Origin: Geobacter sp. UBA2189
GTDB taxonomy: Bacteria > Desulfobacterota > Desulfuromonadia > Geobacterales > Pseudopelobacteraceae
DNA length: 64,000 nt
Direction of reading: 5' to 3'
Assembly (NCBI GenBank): GCA_002328035.1
Contig: DCVL01000046.1
Coordinates: 1-64,000, forward strand
A program made the translations under genes and the position numbers. Of this stretch, positions 42,557 to 53,821 are shown piece by piece (positions within the stretch are counted from its first letter, which is position 1; every line of letters begins with the position of its first letter). The notes below the pieces were generated by a model. That model saw nothing but the letters and a program-made list of their open reading frames with translations, was not told the DNA's origin and ran no database searches.

Positions 42557-44074
42557 ATGGAAATAAACCATAGCCGTGGCCGGTTCGGCAGGCTGATTGA
42601 ACGGGTGCGCGCCCAGGTTTCACTGCCGGTGCTGGGGCTGTTTGCCTTGCTCTGTTTTGTTGGGAGCGTCGCCGCCGTGTGGGCCTGGCAGAAAAACGGC
42701 AGCAACAGGCAGGAGCTGATCAGCGTTGAAGCACGTAAGGGTACTATTGAAGATCTGGTTACTGCTACCGGAGCCTTGCAACCCAGAGATTATGTGGATG
42801 TCGGCGCCCAGGTTTCAGGACAGTTAAACAAGATTCACGTTGATGTGGGACAGTCGGTTGCAGAGGGAGACCTGTTGGCCGAAATCGATGCCGAGCAGTC
42901 GGCGGCCAAGGTTGAAGCCAGCCGGGCCCAGTTACGCTCGCTGGATGCGCAACTGGAACAGCGCCGTTTGAGTCTGGTCAAAGCAGAACGGGATCATGCG
43001 CGACACCGCAATCTGTTGGCTGAAGACGCATCAACATTGGAAAATCTGCAGAATGCCGAAACCGAGATTGGTAGCATGCGGGCACAGATGGCCCAGTTAC
43101 GCGCACAGATCGACCAACTGCGTGCAACAACACGGGTAGAAGAAGCAAACCTAAAATATACAAAGATCTACGCACCAATGTCCGGCACAGTGGTCAGTAT
43201 TGCTGCAAAAAAGGGCCAGACCCTCAACGCTAATCAATCTGCCCCCAACCTGATGCGGATTGCCGACCTGTCGCTCATGAACGTCCAGACCCAGGTATCC
43301 GAAGCCGATGTAAGCAGATTACGGATCGGCATGGATGTCTACTTCACTAGACTTGGCGGTCAGGGACGACGCTGGTATGGAAAACTGAAAAAGATTGAGC
43401 CAACACCAACGGTAACCAACAACGTGGTTTTGTACAATGCACTGTTTGAGGTTCCCAATGACAGCGGCGCACTGATGACCCAGATGACCGCCCAGGTATT
43501 TTTTATCGTTGCGCAACAACAGGACGTACTGCTCATCCCGATGTCAGCTCTGCAAAAAACCGGCTCCGACAAGAGGCGTCCGAACAGTATGGCGCAGGAA
43601 ACCACAGCAGAACGGAGTACTGCAGCCGATGGAGGTACTAAACAACCCTCCCCTGCCGCAGGCGATGCCCCCCGCCCTGACTTTTCAGGACTCAGCGAAG
43701 CAGAACGGGAGAAACGCCGTGCCGCACGCCGCGCAGCACGGGAACAAGGCGTTTCTTTAGCCGACAGCTCTGCTGACAGGCGACAAAGCCCCCGCCCTGC
43801 CGCCACCGGTTTGCAGGAAGAGGTCCGGCAACGGGATGCGCTTGTCAAGGTTATCCAACCGGATGGCAGTGTCAAAGAGCGAAAAATAACAGTGGGTATC
43901 AGCAACCGTATCCATGTGGTAGTGCTCTCTGGTCTGCAGGAAGGCGAAAAGATCGTTGTCGGCCTGCGTGAAAATGATAAATCACGCAATGAGGGACAAA
44001 AACACCAGTCTCAATCCCCTATGCAACAGCAGCAACTGCCCGGTATACCGGGTGGTACAGGCAAGGTCCGCTAA
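42557..44074 (+). CDS. macA: MacA-like periplasmic adaptor of a tripartite efflux pump
   Basis: 505 aa from the ATG at 42557 (AAGGAT upstream). A membrane anchor (about 22-42), a biotinyl-lipoyl-like half motif (GQLNKIHVDVGQSVAEGDLL), a long alpha hairpin (about 110-190), a second lipoyl half and beta-barrel domains. A low-complexity insert of about 100 residues (Pro/Ala/Arg-rich, with EREKRRAARRAAREQG) splits the C-terminal part; standard MacA (about 370 aa) lacks it. macB and an outer-membrane factor follow. Confidence 0.88.
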   Translation: MEINHSRGRFGRLIERVRAQVSLPVLGLFALLCFVGSVAAVWAWQKNGSNRQELISVEARKGTIEDLVTATGALQPRDYVDVGAQVSGQLNKIHVDVGQSVAEGDLLAEIDAEQSAAKVEASRAQLRSLDAQLEQRRLSLVKAERDHARHRNLLAEDASTLENLQNAETEIGSMRAQMAQLRAQIDQLRATTRVEEANLKYTKIYAPMSGTVVSIAAKKGQTLNANQSAPNLMRIADLSLMNVQTQVSEADVSRLRIGMDVYFTRLGGQGRRWYGKLKKIEPTPTVTNNVVLYNALFEVPNDSGALMTQMTAQVFFIVAQQQDVLLIPMSALQKTGSDKRRPNSMAQETTAERSTAADGGTKQPSPAAGDAPRPDFSGLSEAEREKRRAARRAAREQGVSLADSSADRRQSPRPAATGLQEEVRQRDALVKVIQPDGSVKERKITVGISNRIHVVVLSGLQEGEKIVVGLRENDKSRNEGQKHQSQSPMQQQQLPGIPGGTGKVR

Positions 44075-44075
44075 T

Positions 44076-46043
<1,968 letters not shown>

Positions 46044-46054
46044 ACGACACTTTT

Positions 46055-47464
46055 ATGACTACAAAAACCATCAGATATTTTGGCCAACCGCTTGCCGTTG
46101 CGATTTTCGGGCTGATGCTCAGCGCCTGCACAATCCGCGAACCTTCTTCATTACCCCGGATGCCGTTGCCGGAAAAATGGGGCGAATCTCTGCCAAGCCA
46201 GACAACAGCCTCAGAGATCAGGAACGATTGGTGGCAGGATTTTGACTCTGTTGAACTGAATCGCCTGGTGGAACGTGCGCTTAAAGACAACCCTGATCTG
46301 CTGATTTCTGTTGAACGTATCCGTCAGGCAGAAATAGCCCTGAAAATCACCGGCGCATCACGCCTACCCAATGTCGGCATAAGTGCAGGGACGTCAGACA
46401 GCTGGAGTACACCAGACGGTAAGGCAACCACCCGTCGCGAATCCAGCTCTATCGGTTTATCAATCAACTATGAACTGGATCTGTGGGGTAAAATTGCAGC
46501 CAATGTTGCGAGCGGTGAAGCATCTCTCAAGGCAACCCGCTTTGACTATGACGCCGCCCGGCTGTCATTGGCAGCCAGCGTAGCCGGGATCTATTTTCAG
46601 TCACTGGCAACAAACGAACGGTTGCGTATCGCCCGGGAAAACCTGGTGCTGGCGAAACGGATTCTCGCCATTGTTGAGGCCCGCCATAAAAACGGCGTTG
46701 CAACCAAACTTGAAGTATCCCAGCAAAACACCACGGTTCTCTCGCTCCAGGCCGCCCTGATTCCACTGTCTGTCCAGATACGTCAACTGCATTCTGCTCT
46801 GGCCCTGCTGCTTGGGCAGATTCCCCAGGGAGCCGCTTTTGCCGAAGATGATCTGAGCAGGCTGAAAATACCGGCGATTATACCGGACATGCCCTCAACA
46901 CTGATCACACGACGTCCCGACATCGCTTCCGCTGAGGCAACTCTTGCCTCCAATGATGCCAATGTTGCCGCTGCCCGTGCCGCGCTCCTGCCAGGCGCCT
47001 CTCTATCTGCATCCGGTGGCCTCAGCAGCGCGCTCCTGTTTGATCTGGCCAGCCCGACGCGCAGTTTTTCACTGGCCCTGTCACTGGTTCAAAACATCTT
47101 TGATGGCGGACGTTTACGCCTCCAGACAGAAAATGCACGATCACAACAAGCGGTACAGATCATCACATATGCCAAAACGGTTCGCACCGCTCTCAAGGAA
47201 GTCGATGACAGCTTGAGTAACGTGGAAAAAACAGACCAGCAGGAAAAAGCACAACAGGCGGTACTTGACCAGGCTGCCAGTTCTTTGCATCTGGCTGAGT
47301 TACGCTATCGGGAAGGAGTTGGCGACCTGCTTTCAGTGCTTGAAGCAGAACGTACCGTATTTACAGCCCGAGACCAGCTGGTAACCCTGCGCCTGGCACG
47401 CCTGCAGGCGGCCATTGATCTATGCAAGGCATTGGGTGGCGGCTGGGATATAAAAAAGTCATAA
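46055..47464 (+). CDS. NodT-family outer-membrane efflux lipoprotein (TolC-like)
   Basis: 469 aa. Lipobox LMLSAC, then two outer-membrane efflux (OEP) repeats with long helices (DWWQDFDSVELNRLVERAL, ITRRPDIASAEATLASNDANV) and GVGDLLSVLEAERT near the end. It forms the exit duct for MacAB. It lies 11 bp after macB. Ribosome site weak. Confidence 0.92.
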   Translation: MTTKTIRYFGQPLAVAIFGLMLSACTIREPSSLPRMPLPEKWGESLPSQTTASEIRNDWWQDFDSVELNRLVERALKDNPDLLISVERIRQAEIALKITGASRLPNVGISAGTSDSWSTPDGKATTRRESSSIGLSINYELDLWGKIAANVASGEASLKATRFDYDAARLSLAASVAGIYFQSLATNERLRIARENLVLAKRILAIVEARHKNGVATKLEVSQQNTTVLSLQAALIPLSVQIRQLHSALALLLGQIPQGAAFAEDDLSRLKIPAIIPDMPSTLITRRPDIASAEATLASNDANVAAARAALLPGASLSASGGLSSALLFDLASPTRSFSLALSLVQNIFDGGRLRLQTENARSQQAVQIITYAKTVRTALKEVDDSLSNVEKTDQQEKAQQAVLDQAASSLHLAELRYREGVGDLLSVLEAERTVFTARDQLVTLRLARLQAAIDLCKALGGGWDIKKS

Positions 47465-47865
47465 AAGAACCAGCTTGGCTATTGTTACTATAACATACTG
47501 TTATTACATGTTATTTATGCAGCTATCCAATGTTTATAACAGCAGACAACCCAGGAGGTGTTCATTTACACTTGACATTCTCTATCTATTGATATTAGCT
47601 TTCAAATACTTTTAAGTACCCATAGGCACCCTGCAGTAATGTAATGCCACCAGCCAGCCACGCTTCCTCCGTAACTCCCGGTTCACAAGCCCAGCCAGCA
47701 GACTTCAATCAAAACCAGACAATAGCAACAACCTTGTTTATCTCGATTGGTCAAACAATGACCAAAATTGATAAGGACATTCATTATTTAGGTATATTTA
47801 CCAGTTATCCATTCGTTACAGAAGGAATCAGCAGCAGTTATCAGCAGAAAAAGGAATAGCACACC
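47465..47865. other. intergenic region before feoA2, with motif copy E
   Basis: No gene supported. It contains the inverted repeat ataacat/atgttat (47490-47496, 47508-47514), a TTGACA at 47572-47577 as a possible -35, and paired GCCAGC boxes (47653-47660 and 47694-47700). The open frame at 47644-47859 is low in protein character and spans the motif, so it is not called. Confidence 0.4.
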
Positions 47866-48090
47866 ATGACCCTTGATCAGATACAGCCCGGCAATGGCTG
47901 CCGGATAACAGATCTTTTCTCCAGAGACAAACTTGGCAAACGCCTGTTAAGTATGGGCTTTTTCCCCGGACTTGAGTTACGGGTGGTGAGAAACGCTCCC
48001 CTTAACGATCCGATGGAAATTGAAATCGGCGCCAGCTTTCTCAGTCTGAGACGACATGAGGCACGTTACATAGAGGTGGAACCAGCGTGA
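47866..48090 (+). CDS. feoA: ferrous iron transport protein A (system 2)
   Basis: 74 aa. FeoA SH3 fold: GNGCRITDL, GKRLLSMGFFPGLEL, NDPMEIEIGASFLSLRRHEARYIEV. It overlaps feoB2 (GTGA). AAGGAA lies upstream. Distinct from the FeoA pair at 34.6-35.1 kb. Confidence 0.92.
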   Translation: MTLDQIQPGNGCRITDLFSRDKLGKRLLSMGFFPGLELRVVRNAPLNDPMEIEIGASFLSLRRHEARYIEVEPA

Positions 48091-50618
48091 GCAGGAACAG
48101 AACAGCTCGCATAGCACTGGCTGGTCAGCCCAATTGCGGTAAATCAACCCTGTTTAACGCACTGACCGGTGCAAACCAGCGGGTTGCCAACTGGCCAGGG
48201 GTGACGGTGGACAAATTGAGCGGCTGGACCCGGATTTCAGACAAGAAGGTTGAAATCATAGATCTTCCCGGCACCTATAGCCTGACCTCATCATCACCGG
48301 AAGAACGGGTTACCCGTGGCTACCTGCTGCATGACAAACCAGACCTGGTGGTTAATGTGGTTGATGCCTCCAATCTGCGGCAAGGACTGTCTCTGACCTT
48401 GCAACTGCTGGAGATGGGGCTGCCGCTGATCGTTAACCTGAATATGATGGATGCTGCTGAAAAAACGGGAATTAAAATTACAATCTCCACACTGGAACGG
48501 CTGCTGCAGGTACCGGTAATCCCTTCAACCATGCATCGGAGCCAGGGCAAGCAGGAGCTGTTGCACGCCATTGGAGACCGGCTTTTGGAGCCGCCGCAAC
48601 AGACTCCCTGCAAAATCGATTATGGCGCCATGGAAAGCTATCTACAGGAGATGGAATCACGTCTTGCCGGGCATATAACCGGTTCTGTTTCACTCGCGTT
48701 GCGTTGGGCAAGTGTCAAGCTGCTGGAGGGTGATGATCATATCCGTACACAGTTGTTGGAAACCGTTGAGAATGCTTCATACCTAATCACCTTTGCGAAT
48801 GAACTCCGTTACCGTTATGAAGAGCAGCACCGCTATGCCCCTGAGCTGCATACGTCCAAAAGCAGACACCAACAGGTCGGGCGTATCGTACATGTGGCAA
48901 CCAGCCGTCCTGTCATTAAGACATTACTCTCTGAAAAAATTGACCGGGTTGTCTGCAACCGCTTTGCCGGTCCGCTGATCCTGCTGGGGATCATGTACCT
49001 GCTGTACTACTGCTCAATTGTTCTTGGTTACAAGGTAACGGAATATACCTGGCCCCTGCTTGCAAAACTCCATACCTGGGTAGAAGAGGTTTCACCTGCC
49101 CCCGGCTTTTTGGAGATCCCACTGCTCAGGGCTTACCCGCTCTGGCTGACCGATAGCTTAACCGCCTTGCTCAACTATCTGCCGGTATTTTTTATCCTGT
49201 TTCTTATGATCGCCCTACTTGAAGACAGCGGCTACATGCCACGTATGGCCTTTATAACAGACCGAGTTCTAAACCGATTTGGGCTGCATGGGCAATCGAT
49301 TCTGCCGATGGTGCTTAGCGGTGTCTATGTCGGGGGCTGCGCTGTTCCTGGGGTCATGTCCTGCAAAGGTATCCCAGATGAACAGTCCCGTATGGCCACA
49401 ATACTTACCCTGCCGTTGTTAAACTGTCAGGCCAAGGTGCCGCTCTATATCCTGCTGGTGAACGCCTATTTTACGCAGCAAAAAGGCCTTGCCATGTTTT
49501 TTATCTCCACCATCAGCCTGCTGCTGGTGCTGCCGGTGGCAAAACTGCTGACCCTCACCCTTTTGAAGAACAAGGAAACTGCACCGTTTGTGATGGAGAT
49601 GCCAAGTTACCACCTGCCGACCCTGCGGGGTGTTATGGGCAAGGCGCTTGAACGGATCTGGCAGTATCTGCGCAAGATCACAACCATTGTAGCTGCCGTG
49701 GCCAGCATCATCTTTGTGCTGCTCCAGTTTCCGGGATTAAGCACAGAGCGCCAGGCCCATTATGCCGGAGAACAGCAGCGGCTGCTTGATCAGTACCGAA
49801 AAGCAACTACAGGAACCGTGTATCAACAGTATGGCAACTCTGACAGGGCGATCATGCCGCTTGTGCTGTACCAGGATGCCTACAAAAAGGCGAAACAAGG
49901 AGCCAGTGGGGATGCTGCAACAGCAGCGGTCAATGCACGTTTTCAAAGAGAACAGCCGCTGTTTTACACACTGGTGCATCCGGGCGAGACGCCCGACGCG
50001 ACGCGAGCCAACCGAGCACTGCGCAAGCTGACCCACGGACGGGAACTGCTGCTGCTAGAGATGCGACGGGAACGGCTGGAAGGCAGTCTGCTGGGCAAGG
50101 CTGGAAAAGCCCTGGAACCGGTCAGCCAGTGGGCAGGGTTCGACTGGCGGGTCAATGTAGCGCTGCTGAGTTCGTTGGCGGCCAAGGAAAACAGCGTGGC
50201 AACCCTGGGGGCGCTCTACGAGCAGACCGGCACCGGCAGTGAGGCTTCACTGGAAGATCGCATATCCGGCCAAAACACCGGTTTCACATCACTGCATGCC
50301 CTGACCCTGATGCTGTTCATGGTGCTCTACCCTCCCTGCATTGCCACCTCTGTTGCCGTGAAGGTACAGACCGGTTCCTACCGGTGGATGCTCATCTCCA
50401 TCGCCTATCCGATCCTGCTGGGCTTTGGGGTAGCTGCACTGGTGTTTTCTGTTGCGCAGGCTGTAGAAGTGACCGGACTACAGGCCATGTACGGTTTTTA
50501 TGCCCTAGCCTTCATCATAACCCTGGCTACAGGGCTGATAAAAAGGAAGCATAAAAACAATGTTGAACTTCCTCCTGAGCAGAATATGGCAACAGTATGC
50601 AGTGAGGCCAGAACTTAA
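48087..50618 (+). CDS. feoB: ferrous iron transporter FeoB (system 2)
   Basis: 843 aa, starting GTG. G domain with GQPNCGKST, GVTVDKL, DLPGTYSL and NMMD; membrane domain with gates GVYVGGCAVPGVM and LLNCQAKVPLY. About 130 residues longer than FeoB 1, mostly from a periplasmic-type charged insert (HYAGEQQRLLDQYRK to about GRELLLLEMRRERLE) between two late membrane segments. No FeoC or Cys-rich partner follows; instead there is an FmdE protein. Confidence 0.94.
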   Translation: MSRNRTARIALAGQPNCGKSTLFNALTGANQRVANWPGVTVDKLSGWTRISDKKVEIIDLPGTYSLTSSSPEERVTRGYLLHDKPDLVVNVVDASNLRQGLSLTLQLLEMGLPLIVNLNMMDAAEKTGIKITISTLERLLQVPVIPSTMHRSQGKQELLHAIGDRLLEPPQQTPCKIDYGAMESYLQEMESRLAGHITGSVSLALRWASVKLLEGDDHIRTQLLETVENASYLITFANELRYRYEEQHRYAPELHTSKSRHQQVGRIVHVATSRPVIKTLLSEKIDRVVCNRFAGPLILLGIMYLLYYCSIVLGYKVTEYTWPLLAKLHTWVEEVSPAPGFLEIPLLRAYPLWLTDSLTALLNYLPVFFILFLMIALLEDSGYMPRMAFITDRVLNRFGLHGQSILPMVLSGVYVGGCAVPGVMSCKGIPDEQSRMATILTLPLLNCQAKVPLYILLVNAYFTQQKGLAMFFISTISLLLVLPVAKLLTLTLLKNKETAPFVMEMPSYHLPTLRGVMGKALERIWQYLRKITTIVAAVASIIFVLLQFPGLSTERQAHYAGEQQRLLDQYRKATTGTVYQQYGNSDRAIMPLVLYQDAYKKAKQGASGDAATAAVNARFQREQPLFYTLVHPGETPDATRANRALRKLTHGRELLLLEMRRERLEGSLLGKAGKALEPVSQWAGFDWRVNVALLSSLAAKENSVATLGALYEQTGTGSEASLEDRISGQNTGFTSLHALTLMLFMVLYPPCIATSVAVKVQTGSYRWMLISIAYPILLGFGVAALVFSVAQAVEVTGLQAMYGFYALAFIITLATGLIKRKHKNNVELPPEQNMATVCSEART

Positions 50619-50690
50619 TGAACAATTTTTTAATTCAAACCTTTATCAGGCGCAAAACAGCGTACTACCATCAAAGGAGCAGTAATAATA

Positions 50691-51425
50691 ATGAAAACAA
50701 AACTGATGTACCTTGCAGTCTGCGCAGTATCTGCCTTGACTGTTCTTGTCCCCGGACTTGCCATGGCTGATGGCTGCCTGCAATGTCACGCCAAAAACGG
50801 CGTAAGCGTACGGGTTCCCCAGACGGATCCAATCAGGATTATGGCTGACGGCAAGGAGCAGCAGATTACCCTGGCTCAGGGTTTCAAATTTCACGGCCAT
50901 GAATGCCCCGGTATGACCACCGCCTTTGTGGCCATCCGCCACGGCATCAAGCTGTTATTCCACGATACTGTGCCCGATAGGAACGACCTGCTGATTACCT
51001 CCATCACACCGGCAGGAGGAGTGAAAGATATGATCGATCTGGTGATGAAAGGTGACAGCCCCTCTGACAGAACTTGGGCAGTGCCGGGCATGAAGCCGGA
51101 TATCAACGGATTTGTTTTCACCCTGATACGTAAATCAACCAGTGAAGTAGTTGAAATCAAGCTGAAGCCTTCGCTGTTCCCTGATGATTTCTATCTGCTT
51201 AAACAAAAACAGAAGGATAAAAAAGCAACACCAGAAGAAATTCATCGTATTCACAGTACCATGAAGAACATCATTCTTGGCTTCCCTGTTCGGCCTGAAG
51301 AAGAACTGTTCGGCTCACCTAAGCCGCGCAAGATCCTCCTGTGGGGCACTGTACAGGATGGCGAGATGGATCGTCATATTAGAAAGATGCGTCAGGTAGA
51401 AAAGAAAAAGCTGTTACAGAACTAA
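50691..51425 (+). CDS. exported FmdE-domain protein with a c-type heme motif
   Basis: 244 aa. Signal peptide (to about residue 26), then CLQCH (29-33), a single CXXCH heme c site, and an FmdE domain (FHGHECPGM, 67-75; conserved His/Cys). FmdE domains bind metal or Fe-S and are usually cytoplasmic. Here the protein should be periplasmic and may carry covalent heme. AAGGAG lies upstream. It lies between feoB2 and a TonB-dependent receptor, suggesting a redox or metal-binding step in uptake (inference). Confidence 0.75.
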   Translation: MKTKLMYLAVCAVSALTVLVPGLAMADGCLQCHAKNGVSVRVPQTDPIRIMADGKEQQITLAQGFKFHGHECPGMTTAFVAIRHGIKLLFHDTVPDRNDLLITSITPAGGVKDMIDLVMKGDSPSDRTWAVPGMKPDINGFVFTLIRKSTSEVVEIKLKPSLFPDDFYLLKQKQKDKKATPEEIHRIHSTMKNIILGFPVRPEEELFGSPKPRKILLWGTVQDGEMDRHIRKMRQVEKKKLLQN

Positions 51426-51443
51426 TCGGGGAGAACTTATACC

Positions 51444-53363
51444 ATGAGAAGCAGAACAAGCAGACTACTGAAAAACTCACTTGTCGCAGGATGCACCGCA
51501 GCATGCATCTCGGCACCATTTATGGGACAGGCCGAAGAACCGCTGGCATCTGCTGATACCCGGCAGGATCTGGACAACGTGGTGGTAACCGCCACCATGA
51601 CGGAAAGGACTCTCGAAGATGTACCGGGTTCCGTCGAAGTGATTACGGCAAAAGAGATCAAAGAGATGAACGCCACAACCGTTGCCGAGGCGCTTGAAAA
51701 CGCCACCGGCCTGATTGTCGCGTCCGAAACAGGCAGGGTCAAAGCCCCCAGCATCAGGGGTACGAAAAGCAAACAGACTCTGGTTTTGATTGACGGCAGG
51801 CGCTTAGCTGCGGGCTATGGCGACTTGATAAATATCAATCAGATCCCTGTAGTCATGGTGGAACGGATCGAGATCGTTCGCGGTCCATCATCATCCTTGT
51901 ATGGCAGCGACGCCATCGGCGGTGTAGTCAACATCATCACCAAAAAACCGGTCAAGAAATGGAAGATGGAGGCCACCGGTCAGACCGGTATCAATCGGGA
52001 AGGTGAAGGGGGCGCCTATCTGGGAAGTGGCTACGGCAATGGTTATCATGATCGCTTCAGCCTGCTGATGGGGGGTGAATATAATGCCAAAAACAAATGG
52101 AACCGAACCGACAACGACAAACAAGATGATGGTGACAAAATCGGACAAGGTTTCGGGGCCGGACGTTTTGCCCTTGACCTCACCAAAAAACAGACCCTGT
52201 CGGGCGGCTTTGAGTACAGCGACAGCAGCATGGAGGGAATACGCTTTATTGAAGGATTGGTGCGAAACAGGGATGCCGATGACACGCGACTTGGCTACTA
52301 TCTGCAGTATGACGGCAAATTTGCCGATAATTACCAGGCAATGCTCCGTCTTAACCGTTCGGAATACCGTAACACTATTAAGCTGGCTCCCTGCCCTACC
52401 CCTTCAACCGCTGAAGAAGGCACCAAAGACAACAACCTGAATCAAGCCGAAGCCCGTTTCAGCGGCCTGTTCTTTAAACAACATCTGGTGACAGCAGGCT
52501 TTGAATATCGTGACGAAGAACGTAAAGATGCAACTGCCAAGAAGATGGATGTCAATAACATCAGTCTTTACCTGCAGGACGAGTATCAGATTTTCAAACC
52601 ACTGTATTTAGTGCTGGGCGGTCGTTTTGACGACAACTCAAAATTCGGCTCCCAGTGGACCCCGCGTGCATCACTGATCTACGACATTCTTGATAACCTC
52701 CGCATAAAAGGCTCTTACGGTCGTGGTTTTCGGGCACCCAGCATTAGCGAGCTGTTTGTCACCTCATGGCGTCAGAAAGGAAAATATATTTATGAGCCGA
52801 ATCAGAACCTGAAGGCTGAGAAATCAGAAAGTTATGAAGTGGGTATTGAAGGCGAGTACGGCAGTTATCGCGGCAGCCTGACCCTGTTCAGGAATGAGCT
52901 GAAGGATATGATTGACGCGGTCTACTACAAATCAGTTGGTTCCGGTTCTGCCAAAAAGGACTACTACCAGTTCAGGAACATCTCAAAAGCAATGACCCAG
53001 GGGATAGAACTGGAAAGCAGTATCAAATTACCCTCCGGATTTGACCTGTCCGGCAACGCCACCTGGCTGGAAACCGAGGACACCACAACCGGCAAGGAAC
53101 TTACCGGACAACCCAACTTCAAGGGCTATATCAAGCTGGGCTACACCGATAAAGGCTCTAAATTCCACGCCAACGTACGGACATCATTCACCGGTAGAAC
53201 CTACAACGGCACCGGCAGTGATGCGGGCTACCCACTGTTGCACTGCTACCTTTCCAAAGGAATAACAGACAACTTCAAGATTTATGCAGGGGTAGAGAAT
53301 ATCCTTGATCGTGCCACCACCGAACCGACCTTTGTCTATACTGGTGTTAACATTACATTTTAG
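51444..53363 (+). CDS. TonB-dependent outer-membrane receptor 1
   Basis: 639 aa. Signal peptide, TonB box (DNVVVTAT), plug domain (VPGSVEVITAKEIKEM, SIRGTKSKQTLVLIDGRR, GPSSSLYGSDAIGGVVNIITKK) and a 22-strand-type barrel with C-terminal aromatic (VNITF). Closest in pattern to the BtuB/CirA/FepA group. 18 bp after the FmdE gene. Substrate unknown; iron, heme or corrinoid are likely given the neighbours. Confidence 0.9.
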   Translation: MRSRTSRLLKNSLVAGCTAACISAPFMGQAEEPLASADTRQDLDNVVVTATMTERTLEDVPGSVEVITAKEIKEMNATTVAEALENATGLIVASETGRVKAPSIRGTKSKQTLVLIDGRRLAAGYGDLININQIPVVMVERIEIVRGPSSSLYGSDAIGGVVNIITKKPVKKWKMEATGQTGINREGEGGAYLGSGYGNGYHDRFSLLMGGEYNAKNKWNRTDNDKQDDGDKIGQGFGAGRFALDLTKKQTLSGGFEYSDSSMEGIRFIEGLVRNRDADDTRLGYYLQYDGKFADNYQAMLRLNRSEYRNTIKLAPCPTPSTAEEGTKDNNLNQAEARFSGLFFKQHLVTAGFEYRDEERKDATAKKMDVNNISLYLQDEYQIFKPLYLVLGGRFDDNSKFGSQWTPRASLIYDILDNLRIKGSYGRGFRAPSISELFVTSWRQKGKYIYEPNQNLKAEKSESYEVGIEGEYGSYRGSLTLFRNELKDMIDAVYYKSVGSGSAKKDYYQFRNISKAMTQGIELESSIKLPSGFDLSGNATWLETEDTTTGKELTGQPNFKGYIKLGYTDKGSKFHANVRTSFTGRTYNGTGSDAGYPLLHCYLSKGITDNFKIYAGVENILDRATTEPTFVYTGVNITF

Positions 53364-53393
53364 TCCGAAACGGACTCTACAAAGGAGCTAATC

Positions 53394-53714
53394 ATGCATA
53401 CAAAAACCATCATCAACAGCCTTCTGATTTCCGGCCTGCTGACCGCTTCAGCAGCTTTTGCCCACTCCCCCATGTGCAGTTGCTATGACAACGGTGACAA
53501 GACCATCACCTGCGAAGGGGCCTTCTCGGACGGCTCATCGGCGGCCGGAGTGACCATGCAGGTGAAAGGAGCCAACAACAAGATTATTACCCAGGGCAAG
53601 ATGGACAAGGTCGGTAATTATACCTTCAAGAAACCGGCCGGTGACTACAAGGTGGTCTTTGACGGTGGTCCTGGGCACCAGATTGAGATTAACGGGAAAA
53701 GTATCAAAAAATAA
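53394..53714 (+). CDS. small periplasmic beta-domain protein
   Basis: 106 aa. Signal peptide ends AAFA|HSPMCSCYDNG. The mature start with His, Met and two Cys could bind metal. The rest resembles a carboxypeptidase-regulatory/transthyretin-like beta domain (FSDGSSAAGVTMQVKG, YTFKKPAGDYKVVFDGGPGHQIEI). Such proteins accompany Ni/Co uptake and TonB receptors. AAGGAG upstream, 30 bp after receptor 1. Confidence 0.7.
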   Translation: MHTKTIINSLLISGLLTASAAFAHSPMCSCYDNGDKTITCEGAFSDGSSAAGVTMQVKGANNKIITQGKMDKVGNYTFKKPAGDYKVVFDGGPGHQIEINGKSIKK

Positions 53715-53749
53715 GACCTGAACAAGCTGTCCTTCAAGGACATCCACAC

Positions 53750-53788
53750 GCCAGCCACTCACTGCCGTTCCGGCACAAGCAGCCAGCC
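53750..53788 (+). repeat. GCCAGCC motif, copy F
   Basis: GCCAGCCA at 53750-53757 and GCCAGCC at 53782-53788 flank a small tgccg-ttc-cggca hairpin, upstream of the second receptor gene. Confidence 0.5.
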
Positions 53789-53821
53789 CTCCTTTTAAAC
53801 AGACAACTCAAGGAGACAACT

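Noticed and set aside
47644..47859. 72-codon open frame before feoA2
   Set aside because: It spans the GCCAGCC boxes, starts with low-complexity text and has no ribosome site. The stretch is better explained as a regulatory or repeat region.
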